A stretch of 64,000 bases of DNA from Luteimonas endophytica (GTDB lineage Bacteria; Pseudomonadota; Gammaproteobacteria; Xanthomonadales; Xanthomonadaceae). Positions within the stretch are counted from its first letter, which is position 1. The number at the start of each line of letters is the position of its first letter. The stretch spans positions 326,597 to 390,596 of the forward strand of contig NZ_JARXRM010000045.1 of the NCBI RefSeq assembly GCF_029887875.1. Reading direction: 5' to 3'. Made by a program: the position numbers and the translations under genes. Shown here piece after piece: positions 9,751 through 18,201 of this stretch. Under the pieces are notes generated by a model. The model saw only the letters and a program-made list of their open reading frames with translations, was not told the DNA's origin and did not search any database.

Positions 9751-12084
9751 ATGTCCGAGTTTCCGGATCCACCCGAGCCCGCGCCCGCGGATCGCGCGCG
9801 CGTCGGCGAGGGGCTGGTGTGTTTTTCCGTCCGCGAGATCACCATGCCCGGCGCGCGCCGGCCCCGGCGCGTGGCGCCGAAGGCCCTGGCGGTGCTGCGG
9901 GTACTCGCCGAGCAGCCGGGGCGGGTGGTGAGCCGCGCCGAACTGCTCGACAGGGTCTGGCCCGGGACCCTCCCCACGGACGACGTGCTCACCCAGGCGG
10001 TGACCCAGTTGCGCAAGGCCTTCGCCGCCGACGCTGGCGAGGCCGGCCGGAGCTACATCGAGACCATCGCCAAGAGCGGCTACCGGCTGGTGGCCGATGT
10101 CGAATGGCTGCGGGAGAGCGCGCCGATAGCCGCCGCGCCTCCGCCGGACCCTGCCGGGGACGGCAAGACCCGGGAGCCGATGCCGGACACGCCGCCGCTA
10201 CCGGTGGTGGTGGCCGCCGCCCGTCGGCGGCCGCGCGTGCCAATGGCGGGCATGTTCGCCGTGATCGGCGCCGCTCTGGTGCTGATCCTGGCGGCGACGC
10301 TGGTTCTGCTGCCCGACGGGGTGCCGGCCCATGCCGCTGCGCCATTTCCGACGGTGCCCGGCACCGCCCCGGATCTGCCGTACCGGCTGATCACTTCGAG
10401 GCCGGGCTTCGAGCTGGCACCGACCTTGTCGCCGGACGCCTCGATGGTGGCCTACACCGCCACCCGGCCGGACCGTCCCGGCACGGTGGTGCTGGTGCAG
10501 ACCACCAGCAGTGCGGTGCCGCGGCTGCTGAGCGACCCCGGCCCCGATGCCTACGACGGCTTGCCGACCTGGTCGCCCGATGGTCGCGAGGTCGCGTTCG
10601 CGCGCACCTGGCGCGATGGACGCTGCGCGGTGCTCGTGGTGGCCGCCAGCGGCTCCGGATCGCCCCGGGAGGCGGCGCGATGCGATGGGATCGATCTGCT
10701 GAGCTTCAGCTGGACCCCGGACGGTGGCGGGCTGGTGTTCGGCAGCAACGGCGAGTCGGACGCCCCGGGGATCCGCCTGCTGGACCTCGCGTCCGGCACC
10801 TGGAGCCGGCTCCGCTACCCGGTCGCGCCCGACGACTTCGACTATGCGCCACGCTATTCGCCCGACGGCGCCTGGATCGGATTCATCCGCAACCCGCAAC
10901 TCGGCGACCTCTGGCGGGTCCCCGCCGCGGGTGGCCAGCCGCAGCGGCTGACCTCGCTGGGCGCCGAGCTGCGCGGCTGGAACTGGCTGCCGGACGGCCG
11001 CGCCATCGTGTTCTCCCAGCGCGTGGACAGCCAGGCGCGGCTCTACCGGCTCGATCTGGACAGCGGTGCGGTCAGCGATCTCGGGCTCGACGACGCGCAG
11101 GGGCCGGCGGTGGCCGCGCGCGTTCCGGCGCTGGCGTTCGTGCATCGGCGGGCGCGTTTCGCCATCCACCGGATCGACCCGGTGGCGTTGCCGGACGGCC
11201 CGGTGTTCCGCGAGCGGCTGTTCGAGTCCAGCGGCCGCGATACCCAGCCCATGGTCTCGCCCGACGGTCGGCAACTGGTGTTCACCTCGGACCGGTCCGG
11301 CAGGTTCGAGCTTTGGCATGCGGAGCTGTCCCGCCCAGAATCGCTCCGGCCGATCCTGGGGCTGCGGCCGGATACGCGCCAGCCTGCGGCGTGGTCCGCC
11401 GACAGCACGACCCTGCTGGTGGCCGGGCGCGACCGTGCCGGCGCGCCGGCGATCTTCGAGGTCGAGCCGGCGACGGGCCGTGCGGTTCGGCTGCCGGTGC
11501 CGGCGGAACACCCGTTGCAGGCACTCTATGTCGCCGACCCGGCGCATCTGCTTGTCGCCACCGAGGGCGGCAGCGGGCACACGCGGCTGGTTCTGTTCGA
11601 CCGCGGCACGATGCCGTGGCGGGAGCTGCAGGCGGTGGAGGGGGTCTCGCAGGCGCGCTTCGATCCGGCGCGCGGGCGGGTGCTGTTCTCCAGCCTGGCG
11701 GGCAACGGGCTGTGGGAAGCCGCGCCCGACCTGGCGCCACGCAGCATCCGCCAGATCGGGGCCGGCGTCCCGACGCGCGCGCGCTACCGGACCTGGGCGG
11801 TGACCGGCGACGGCGGCATCGACTACCTCGATCACACCTACGGCTGCCGATCGCGGTTGATGCGCCAGGCCGGCGACGGCTCGCGGAAGGCCAGCTGCCT
11901 GGATACGGACCGGCTCGCCAGCACCAACGGCTTCAGCACCGACCCGCGCACCGGTGCGGTCTATGTGTCGCTGGGCGTGGAGGACGGCAGCGACATCGCC
12001 TTCATGAGGCTCCAGGAAGCTCCCGATCCGATCCTCTCCAGGTTCGCCAACTGGCTGTATTCATTGGGTAAATCAGTTTCGTAG
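9751..12084 (+). CDS. Membrane-bound winged-helix regulator with WD40-like beta-propeller
   Basis: A 777-residue CadC/ToxR-like architecture. Residues about 20-118 form an OmpR-type DNA-binding domain (RVVSRAELLDRVWPG, TQAVTQLRKAF, YIETIAKSGYRLVADVEW). A proline-rich linker leads to one transmembrane helix at about 166-187. The periplasmic part is a PD40/TolB-like propeller with repeated [ST]PDG motifs (TWSPDGREVAFAR, YSPDGAWIGFIR, VSPDGRQLVFTSDRSG). One-component regulators of this kind couple an extracytoplasmic signal to transcription; the ligand is unknown. Adjacent genes (divergent toxin operon, downstream AraC regulator and TonB receptor) are candidate targets. The ATG at 9751 is used because the winged-helix domain begins shortly after it; the open frame extends further upstream without conserved sequence. 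Confidence 0.85.
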   Translation: MSEFPDPPEPAPADRARVGEGLVCFSVREITMPGARRPRRVAPKALAVLRVLAEQPGRVVSRAELLDRVWPGTLPTDDVLTQAVTQLRKAFAADAGEAGRSYIETIAKSGYRLVADVEWLRESAPIAAAPPPDPAGDGKTREPMPDTPPLPVVVAAARRRPRVPMAGMFAVIGAALVLILAATLVLLPDGVPAHAAAPFPTVPGTAPDLPYRLITSRPGFELAPTLSPDASMVAYTATRPDRPGTVVLVQTTSSAVPRLLSDPGPDAYDGLPTWSPDGREVAFARTWRDGRCAVLVVAASGSGSPREAARCDGIDLLSFSWTPDGGGLVFGSNGESDAPGIRLLDLASGTWSRLRYPVAPDDFDYAPRYSPDGAWIGFIRNPQLGDLWRVPAAGGQPQRLTSLGAELRGWNWLPDGRAIVFSQRVDSQARLYRLDLDSGAVSDLGLDDAQGPAVAARVPALAFVHRRARFAIHRIDPVALPDGPVFRERLFESSGRDTQPMVSPDGRQLVFTSDRSGRFELWHAELSRPESLRPILGLRPDTRQPAAWSADSTTLLVAGRDRAGAPAIFEVEPATGRAVRLPVPAEHPLQALYVADPAHLLVATEGGSGHTRLVLFDRGTMPWRELQAVEGVSQARFDPARGRVLFSSLAGNGLWEAAPDLAPRSIRQIGAGVPTRARYRTWAVTGDGGIDYLDHTYGCRSRLMRQAGDGSRKASCLDTDRLASTNGFSTDPRTGAVYVSLGVEDGSDIAFMRLQEAPDPILSRFANWLYSLGKSVS

Positions 12085-12090
12085 CGGCGT

Positions 12091-12128
12091 CGTCGCGGCT
12101 TCGCGACGAATTCGCCGAAACTTCGGCG
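12091..12128 (+). repeat. Two tandem hairpins between regulator genes
   Basis: A perfect 7-bp stem (CGTCGCG, loop GCTT, CGCGACG) at 12091-12108, followed by a 6-bp stem (CGCCGA, loop AACT, TCGGCG) at 12113-12128. They begin 6 bp after the propeller-regulator stop. No T-run follows, so this is either a weak terminator or a structured leader for the AraC gene. Confidence 0.35.
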
Positions 12129-12187
12129 CAAGTTCCGGACTCGCATTCTCGATGCGGGCAAATCCATCGGTCAGTTCCGGTCAACCG

Positions 12188-13084
12188 ATGGATTCGATCA
12201 TGCACAGCACGTTCTGGGCCGACCGCGGCCAGCTGATTTCGCTCACCCCCGAGGCGGGTGCCTCGTCGGCTCCCACCAGGCGCATCGGGCTCTCCAGCCT
12301 GGGCGGCGCGAGGGCGCCCGCGGGCAGCCTGTCGATCTGGATCCAGCTGCGCGGCGGCGGCTGGGTCGAATCGCGGGAGGGCCGGTTCTGGCTCGGTACC
12401 GGGGAGTGGATGGCATTCGAGCGTGAATCCGCACCGTCGCTGCAGATGGATGCGAGGGGGCTGTGCATCGGCCTGGACATCGCCGAGGGCACGCTCGCGG
12501 GCCTGGAGCGGCTGGCCGACAGCACCCTGTACGCCGGCCGCGGCCGCCTGTCGCGGCGCGATGCGCGCGTCGCGCTGCGACTGTGGCGGGCCGCGGGCGA
12601 TGCAGGCGGGGAGGCGGTGCGACCGCTCCTGCTGCACATGGTGGCCCTGCAACGCGAGCTCGCGGCCGCCGTGCGTCGCTGCCCCGGCCGCTCGCGCAGC
12701 CGCAAGCGCCAGGTGTTCGGGCGCATGCAGCGCGCGCGGCTCTATCTGGAAGGCAACAGCGACCGCGTGGTCCGCATCGGCGAGCTCGCCGATCTCACCA
12801 ACTTTTCGAGCTGGTACTTCTCCAAGGCGTTCCAGAGCCTCTACGACGAGAGCCCCCAGGCGCTTTCCGCCCGGCTGCGGCTGGAACGCGCCGCCCGGTT
12901 GCTGCGCGATACCGGCATGATGATCGGAGAGGTCGCCGCCGCGAGCGGTTTCGACAACTGCTGCAGTTTCGCGCGCGCGTTCCGGGCGCGTTTCGGGATG
13001 CCTGCGACCCGCTATCGGGAGCAAGTGCAGGCGGGCCGTATCGCGCCGCCGCCCTCGCGCCATGGCGGTCGGATCGCCTCCTGA
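12188..13084 (+). CDS. AraC-family transcriptional regulator
   Basis: A 298-residue regulator. The C-terminal ~105 residues hold the two helix-turn-helix motifs of the AraC/XylS domain: RIGELADLTNFSSWYFSKAF, then MMIGEVAAASGFDNCCSFAR and FRARFGMPATRYRE. The N-terminal part (SIWIQLRGGGWVESREGRFW) looks like a cupin-type sensing domain, as in AraC-ligand-binding proteins. Start codon is uncertain: ATGs at 12152, 12188 and 12200 share the frame and none has a strong ribosome binding site. It sits 131 bp upstream of a TonB-dependent receptor and is a natural candidate to control it. Confidence 0.87.
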   Translation: MDSIMHSTFWADRGQLISLTPEAGASSAPTRRIGLSSLGGARAPAGSLSIWIQLRGGGWVESREGRFWLGTGEWMAFERESAPSLQMDARGLCIGLDIAEGTLAGLERLADSTLYAGRGRLSRRDARVALRLWRAAGDAGGEAVRPLLLHMVALQRELAAAVRRCPGRSRSRKRQVFGRMQRARLYLEGNSDRVVRIGELADLTNFSSWYFSKAFQSLYDESPQALSARLRLERAARLLRDTGMMIGEVAAASGFDNCCSFARAFRARFGMPATRYREQVQAGRIAPPPSRHGGRIAS

Positions 13085-13166
13085 TGCAGGCGCGGACCGG
13101 CAGACTCGGCAAAGCCTTCGGGCCCGCGCCGCAAAGCAGCGGTGCCCGCACCTACGTAACGTGCCC

Positions 13167-13184
13167 GATGCGTCTTAACGCATC
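13167..13184. promoter_or_regulatory. Inverted repeat, possible operator of the TonB receptor gene
   Basis: GATGCGT and ACGCATC are perfect 7-bp inverted arms around CTTA. The repeat lies 32 bp before the receptor start codon, where a repressor or activator could act on the promoter. The AraC gene ends 82 bp upstream. Binding is inferred only from position and symmetry. Confidence 0.35.
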
Positions 13185-13215
13185 ACTAACGTTGCACATT
13201 CTGGAGAGAGAATTG

Positions 13216-16077
13216 ATGAAACTTCGCATTCCCGCGATGCGGCGGGGCCTGTTGCCTGCCGCCATCGTGACGGCGCTTTCACCGGCGATCGCTGCGGCCC
13301 AGGAACAGGCCTCCGACGCGACCACGCTGGATCGCATCGAGGTCACCGGTTCGCGCATCCGCCAGGCGAGCATCGAAACCGCCCAGCCGGTGCTGATGAT
13401 CGGGCGCGAGGAAATCGAGAAGCAGGGCTTCACCACCGTCGCCGACATCCTGCAGAACCTGACTTCCGCCGGCAGCCCGGCGATCAGCCGCGGCGACGTG
13501 CTCGCTTCCGGCGAGAACGTCGGCGGCTACTACGTCGACCTGCGCAACCTGGGCGCCTCGCGCACCCTGATCCTGGTCAACGGCAAGCGCCTGGGCGCAA
13601 ATACCACCGGCCTGCAGGATCTCGGCCAGATCCCGTCCTCCGCCATCGAGCGCATCGACGTCCTCAAGGACGGCGCGTCCTCGATCTACGGTTCCGACGC
13701 GATCGCCGGCGTGGTCAACATCATCACCCGCACCCGTTTCGACGGCGCCGAGGCCAATGCCTACTTCGGCCAATACGACGACGGCGGCGGCGACATCCAG
13801 ACCTTCGATTTCACCGTCGGCAGCACCAGCGATCGCGGCGGCGTCAGCCTGAGCATCGACTACGGCAAGGAAGAGCCGCTGTGGGCGCGCGACATGTGGT
13901 ACGCCCGCGACGGATCGCGCGGTCCCGACTTCCCCGGCGCGGGGTGGAGCCCGGTTTCGCAGAATGGTTCCTTCTTCGACCCGGTGAGCGAGGAGTGGCT
14001 GACCCTCACGCCGGGCGCCGATCCGACCGATCCGGACAGCTACACCCCGCTGACGCCCGACCAGTACGCCAACTCCAACGAACAGATGATGGCGCGGACC
14101 GGCATCGAGCGCCGCTCGATCTACGTCGCCGGCGAGTTCGACCTGACCGACGACATCCGCTTCGTCAGCGACGCGCTCTACAACAGCCGCACCACCACCC
14201 AGCAGGTGGCCGGCTACCCCTACCAGTCGGGCTCCTTCGAGACTCCGCTCAGCGGCGACAGCGCGTTCAACCCGTATCCGGGGACCGACCTCGAGTTCCG
14301 CCGCCGCCTGTGGGAGCGGCCGCGCATTACCGAGAACGAGCTCAAGACCTACCGCGTCACGGCCGGCCTGCAGGGCGCGTTCGAGATCGGCGAGCGTTTC
14401 TGGGACTGGGACGTCGGCGGCTCCTGGAACCGCAACGAGATGCTGAAGAACGGTCGTGGCGACGCCTCGCTCGTGGCGGCCAGGGCCGCGCTCGGTCCGT
14501 CCTTCATCAACGAGGACGGCGTGGCGCAGTGCGGCACCGTGGACGATCCGATCGCGCTGGGCACCAACTACGGCGCCGACGAATGCACCCCGTGGAACCC
14601 GCTGCAGCCCTATGGCGCGAACGGGCCCAACGGTCTGGAGGATCCCAATGTCCAGGCGTTCCTGTTCCCCGAGTACCACGACACCGGCCTGACCGAGTCG
14701 ACGATCTACACCGCCAACCTCTCCGGCACGCTGTTCACGCTCCCGGCCGGCGATCTCGGCGTCGCCGTCGGCTACGAGCACCGCAAGGAGGAAGGCCGCT
14801 TCGTCCCCGACGCCTTCAACCAGGCGGCCCTCAGCACCGGCCTGCCCGCCACCACCACGGCGGGCCAGTACTCGCTCGACGAAATGTACCTGGAGCTCAA
14901 CGTGCCGCTGCTGTCCGGCGTGGCCGGAGCCGAGGAGCTCTCGCTCAGCCTGGCGACCCGCTATTCGGACTACGACACCTTCGGCGACACGCTCAACAAC
15001 AAGTTCGGGCTGACCTGGCGCCCGACCGGCGACCTGCTGGTCCGCGGCACCTGGGCCGAGGGCTTCCGCGCCCCGTCGATCGACAACCTGTACGGCGGCG
15101 TCGGCGGCTCGTTCGAGCGCTACGTGGACCCGTGCGGCAACGGCCCCGGCAACGTGGCGGGCAACGCCGCCTGCACCGCCGCCGGCGTCTCCCCGGACTA
15201 CGTGCAGCTGGGCCAGGGCCTGGACCCTTGCGACAGCTTCCCGTGCCAGACCCCGTACCAGTTCCTGACCGGCTCCAATCCCAATTTGACGCCGGAGATG
15301 GCCACTTCGAAGACCGCGGGCATCGTCTACAGCCCGCAGTGGGTCGAGGGCCTGGACCTGAGCCTGGACTGGTACTCGGTCGAGATCGAGAACCTGATCG
15401 CCGAGGATTCGGTCGACGACATCCTCACCGACTGCTACGTGCGGGGCGTCGAATCGCGCTGCGCCGGGATCGAGAGAGACCCCGAAACCGGCGTGATCAC
15501 CATGCTGAACTTCGGCCTGACCAACAAGGGCCGGCTGGAGACCGAAGGCTACGATCTCGGTGTTCGCTACCGCCTGCCCGAGACCGCGTACGGCAACTTC
15601 GCGATCGACTGGCAGACCACCTACGTCAGCAAGCACGAACTGACCGCGGACAACAACCCGGACACGGTTCCGGCGCCGAGCAACTCGTTCGCCGGCTACT
15701 TCCGCACCCGTTCGAATCTGACGCTGGACTGGCAGATGGGCGATTTCGGGGCCTCCTGGACCGCCCGCTACTACTCGGGCATGAAGGAGAGCTGCGTGGT
15801 GACCGACTCGTTCGACGAGAACTACTGCGACCAGCCCGACTACGCGGCGCCCGACGTACCCGAGGGCCTGCCCCTGCGGACGGTGGGCAGCAACGTGTTC
15901 CACGATGCCCAGGTGCGCTGGAGCGCCCCCTGGGATGCCACCGTGTCGCTCGGCGCGAACAACGTCACCGACCATCGCGGTCCGCTGATGTTCACCTCGC
16001 CGAACAACCAGTTCGCGTACTACGGCGGCTTCGACGTGGGCCGTTTCGTCTACATGAAGTACCAGCAGCGCTTCTGA
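13216..16077 (+). CDS. TonB-dependent outer membrane receptor
   Basis: A 953-residue outer-membrane transporter. The signal peptide ends near AIAAAQ (about residue 30). A TonB-box-like stretch (LDRIEVTGSRI) leads into the plug domain (QPVLMIGREEIEKQGFTTVA, RTLILVNGKRLG, IERIDVLKDGASSIYGSDAI). The rest is a 22-strand-type barrel with alternating aromatic segments and the plug-proximal motif LVRGTWAEGFRAPSIDNLYG. It ends in phenylalanine (YQQRF), as outer-membrane barrels do. The ATG at 13216 follows the ribosome binding site GGAGAGAG by 5 nt. Substrate unknown; the type common in Xanthomonadaceae includes peptide, sugar and siderophore importers. Probably regulated by the AraC protein upstream. 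Confidence 0.93.
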   Translation: MKLRIPAMRRGLLPAAIVTALSPAIAAAQEQASDATTLDRIEVTGSRIRQASIETAQPVLMIGREEIEKQGFTTVADILQNLTSAGSPAISRGDVLASGENVGGYYVDLRNLGASRTLILVNGKRLGANTTGLQDLGQIPSSAIERIDVLKDGASSIYGSDAIAGVVNIITRTRFDGAEANAYFGQYDDGGGDIQTFDFTVGSTSDRGGVSLSIDYGKEEPLWARDMWYARDGSRGPDFPGAGWSPVSQNGSFFDPVSEEWLTLTPGADPTDPDSYTPLTPDQYANSNEQMMARTGIERRSIYVAGEFDLTDDIRFVSDALYNSRTTTQQVAGYPYQSGSFETPLSGDSAFNPYPGTDLEFRRRLWERPRITENELKTYRVTAGLQGAFEIGERFWDWDVGGSWNRNEMLKNGRGDASLVAARAALGPSFINEDGVAQCGTVDDPIALGTNYGADECTPWNPLQPYGANGPNGLEDPNVQAFLFPEYHDTGLTESTIYTANLSGTLFTLPAGDLGVAVGYEHRKEEGRFVPDAFNQAALSTGLPATTTAGQYSLDEMYLELNVPLLSGVAGAEELSLSLATRYSDYDTFGDTLNNKFGLTWRPTGDLLVRGTWAEGFRAPSIDNLYGGVGGSFERYVDPCGNGPGNVAGNAACTAAGVSPDYVQLGQGLDPCDSFPCQTPYQFLTGSNPNLTPEMATSKTAGIVYSPQWVEGLDLSLDWYSVEIENLIAEDSVDDILTDCYVRGVESRCAGIERDPETGVITMLNFGLTNKGRLETEGYDLGVRYRLPETAYGNFAIDWQTTYVSKHELTADNNPDTVPAPSNSFAGYFRTRSNLTLDWQMGDFGASWTARYYSGMKESCVVTDSFDENYCDQPDYAAPDVPEGLPLRTVGSNVFHDAQVRWSAPWDATVSLGANNVTDHRGPLMFTSPNNQFAYYGGFDVGRFVYMKYQQRF

Positions 16078-16098
16078 TCCCCGGATCGGCGGCAACGC

Positions 16099-16132
16099 AA
16101 AAAGGGCGGGCCATTCGGCCCGCCCTTTTTTC
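16099..16132. terminator. Bidirectional intrinsic terminator
   Basis: A stem of GGGCGGGCC and GGCCCGCCC with an ATTC loop, flanked by AAAAA on the left and TTTTTT on the right. It serves the TonB receptor gene on plus and, by symmetry, the convergent HDOD gene on minus. Confidence 0.92.
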
Positions 16133-16215
16133 TTGCCCACGCCGAGGGGCGTTGCGTGTCCATCCGTGGCGCCCCCGGCGGGAGCGACGGAAGTCGCGAC
16201 GAGCGCGATGCGCGC

Positions 16216-17325
16216 TCAGGCGGGGGCTTCGGCCGCCTGGCTGGCGAGCGCATCGGCGTGGTCGCGCCAGCTGCCGAAGCGGTCGATCACGCCGACCCGG
16301 CGCAGATAGTCCTCGTCGACCGGATCGCCGCTTGCCAGGGACATCGCCACGTGTACCGCGCCGGTGACCCAGAAGCTGCGCACGCTCGAGCGCGCGGGAC
16401 GGCGATGGAACGCCACCGCCTCGATGATCGGCATCGGCAGGCCCCACAGGCCCAGCAGGTAGGCGCCGGCCTCGGCGTGGCCCGGAGCGTTGGCCTCGCC
16501 TTCGCCGGTGTGTTCGTTGCGCACGCCCGGCAGCAGCAGGCCGATGTCCGCCAGCAGCGCCGCGGTGGCGCCCAGCTCGGCGCTCGATTCGGGCAGCATG
16601 CGGCGGGCCAGGCGCGAGGCGAGCAGGGCGCGCTGCTGCAGGGTGGAGCGATCGACGCCGCCGGCCGGGGCCATCGAGAACACCTCGCTGGCCAGCACCA
16701 GGTCGCGCAGCGTGGATACGCCCAGCCGGGTGACCGCGGCGCGCAGGTCGGTGATCGCGCGGCCGCTGGAAAAGTACGCGGAGTTGCACAGCTGCAGTAC
16801 CTTGGCCGCGATCGCCGGATCGCCGGCGATCAACTGCGCGATCTCCGTCGAGCCGGTGTCCTCGTTCTCCTCGAGAGCGTGCATCAGCCCGAGGTACACG
16901 TGCGGTGGGGAGGGCAGGTGCTCGACCCGGCCGATGATCGCGTGCAGGCGGGGATCGTGGAGCAGTTCGCGCAGCTCCTCCAGGCAACCGACGGCTTCGA
17001 GCAGCATCTCCGGGCCCAGCGGCAGCGGCAGGAACCGGTGCGCCAGCGAGATGATCCGCGGCGGCGGCGTTTGGCCGGAGGCGATCAGGGCGATGCGCGA
17101 GGTCTCGGGGCGCAGCGTGCGGATCTGCCCGAGCAGCGTCGCTGCCGGCATGTCCGGCAGGGTCGGCGCCACCACCACGACGTCAAGCGGGCCGGCGGCG
17201 GCCGCCTCGGAGGCGGCGCTGCCGTCGGCCACCGTGACGACCTGCCAGTCGCCGTCCATCTCCGAAACCAGCTCGATCAGCCCGGGCGGGAAGCTGGCGT
17301 CGTCGCCAACGAAGAGAATATGCAA
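16216..17325 (-). CDS. HDOD domain protein with N-terminal receiver-like domain
   Basis: A 369-residue cytoplasmic signalling protein. Residues 1-110 resemble a response-regulator receiver (LHILFVGDD at the start, VVVVAPTLPDMPAA), but the usual phospho-aspartate is not obvious, so it may be degenerate. The HDOD domain follows (residues about 140-335) with AQLIAGDPAIAAKVLQLCNS, AVTRLGVSTLRDLVL and GHAEAGAYLLGLWGLP. HDOD proteins link to c-di-GMP, chemotaxis or stress signalling without known catalysis. I prefer the TTG at 17325: AGGGG sits about 9 nt upstream and the receiver begins there; an in-frame ATG at 17382 adds an unconserved proline/arginine-rich leader without a ribosome binding site. 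Confidence 0.83.
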   Translation of the reverse strand: MHILFVGDDASFPPGLIELVSEMDGDWQVVTVADGSAASEAAAAGPLDVVVVAPTLPDMPAATLLGQIRTLRPETSRIALIASGQTPPPRIISLAHRFLPLPLGPEMLLEAVGCLEELRELLHDPRLHAIIGRVEHLPSPPHVYLGLMHALEENEDTGSTEIAQLIAGDPAIAAKVLQLCNSAYFSSGRAITDLRAAVTRLGVSTLRDLVLASEVFSMAPAGGVDRSTLQQRALLASRLARRMLPESSAELGATAALLADIGLLLPGVRNEHTGEGEANAPGHAEAGAYLLGLWGLPMPIIEAVAFHRRPARSSVRSFWVTGAVHVAMSLASGDPVDEDYLRRVGVIDRFGSWRDHADALASQAAEAPA

Positions 17326-17458
17326 GTTGGTATCCCCTGGTGCCGGCGGCGCAGGCGCGCGCCGGGCGTGTCGCTCCGGCAAATGTAACCAATCCGCCGC
17401 ATCGGGTCATCGGTGCGGGGGGTGGAACTGTGATCGCCGTCCAAAGGCGCCGCGGCAC

Positions 17459-17989
17459 TCAGCCCTGGCGGTGGCGCTCGATGGCCTCGTTCAGGATGCG
17501 CCGGGCCTCGGCCGCGTCGCCCCAGCCATCCAGCTTCACCCACTTGCCCTTCTCCAGATCCTTGTAGTGCTCGAAGAAGTGCCCGATACGCTCGAGCCAG
17601 TGCGCCGACACCTTGTCCAGGTCGTCGACGTGGGCGTAGCCGGCGAACACCTTCTCCACCGGCACCGCGAGCAGTTTCTCGTCGCTGCCCGCCTCGTCGG
17701 ACATCCGCAGCACCCCGACCGGGCGGCAGCGGATCACCGAGCCGGGGATCAGCGGCAGCGGCAGGATCACCATCACGTCGGCCGGGTCGCCGTCGCCGCA
17801 CATCGTGCCGGGGATGTAGCCGTAATTGCACGGATAGCGCATCGGAGTGGACAGCACCCGATCCACGAAGATCGCGCCGCTGGCCTTGTCGACCTCGTAC
17901 TTGACCGGCTCGGCGTCCTTGGGGATCTCGATGACGACGTTGATCTCGTGCGGCGGATTGCTGCCGGTGGCGACATTGTCCAGGCCCAT
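17459..17989 (-). CDS. ppa: Inorganic pyrophosphatase (soluble, family I)
   Basis: Hydrolyses pyrophosphate to phosphate, pulling biosynthetic reactions forward. At 176 residues it has the length of the E. coli enzyme. It contains the EVDKASGAIFVDR region, NYGYIPGT and the metal-binding signature DGDPADVMV. The ATG at 17989 gives the conserved N-terminus (ending in INVVIEIP); a longer in-frame start at 18079 adds an arginine-rich stretch and is rejected. The window also encodes a membrane pyrophosphatase at 20689-22743. Confidence 0.97.
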   Translation of the reverse strand: MGLDNVATGSNPPHEINVVIEIPKDAEPVKYEVDKASGAIFVDRVLSTPMRYPCNYGYIPGTMCGDGDPADVMVILPLPLIPGSVIRCRPVGVLRMSDEAGSDEKLLAVPVEKVFAGYAHVDDLDKVSAHWLERIGHFFEHYKDLEKGKWVKLDGWGDAAEARRILNEAIERHRQG

Positions 17990-18137
17990 GCGGGTACGGC
18001 TCCAGCGGGTGGGCGCGCCAGGGCGCGCCGCAGGTGAGAGATGGCGCCATTCTACGCCACTCGTGCTGCGTCGCAGCACGGGCGGAGACGGCGCCCTGCC
18101 GCCGGTAGGGGGCGCCCGGGCTCGGGTACGCCCTAGC

Positions 18138-18170
18138 TTGGCGGGGTCCGTACCTTTGCGTATCTATACG
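18138..18170 (+). promoter_or_regulatory. Putative promoter with overlapping palindrome for the RTX-M91 gene
   Basis: TTGGCG (18138-18143) and TATCTA (18161-18166) are 17 bp apart. The palindrome CGTAT-CT-ATACG (18159-18170) overlaps the -10 region, a layout expected for a repressor site. The start codon is 32 bp downstream. Confidence 0.35.
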
Positions 18171-18201
18171 TCACCGTACTGTTACCGCACAGGTCCCGCC
18201 C

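Noticed and set aside
13279..16140. Open frame of 953 codons on minus opposite the TonB receptor
   Set aside because: Valine/alanine/arginine/glycine-rich shadow with no motif; the receptor on plus has a full signal peptide, plug and barrel.
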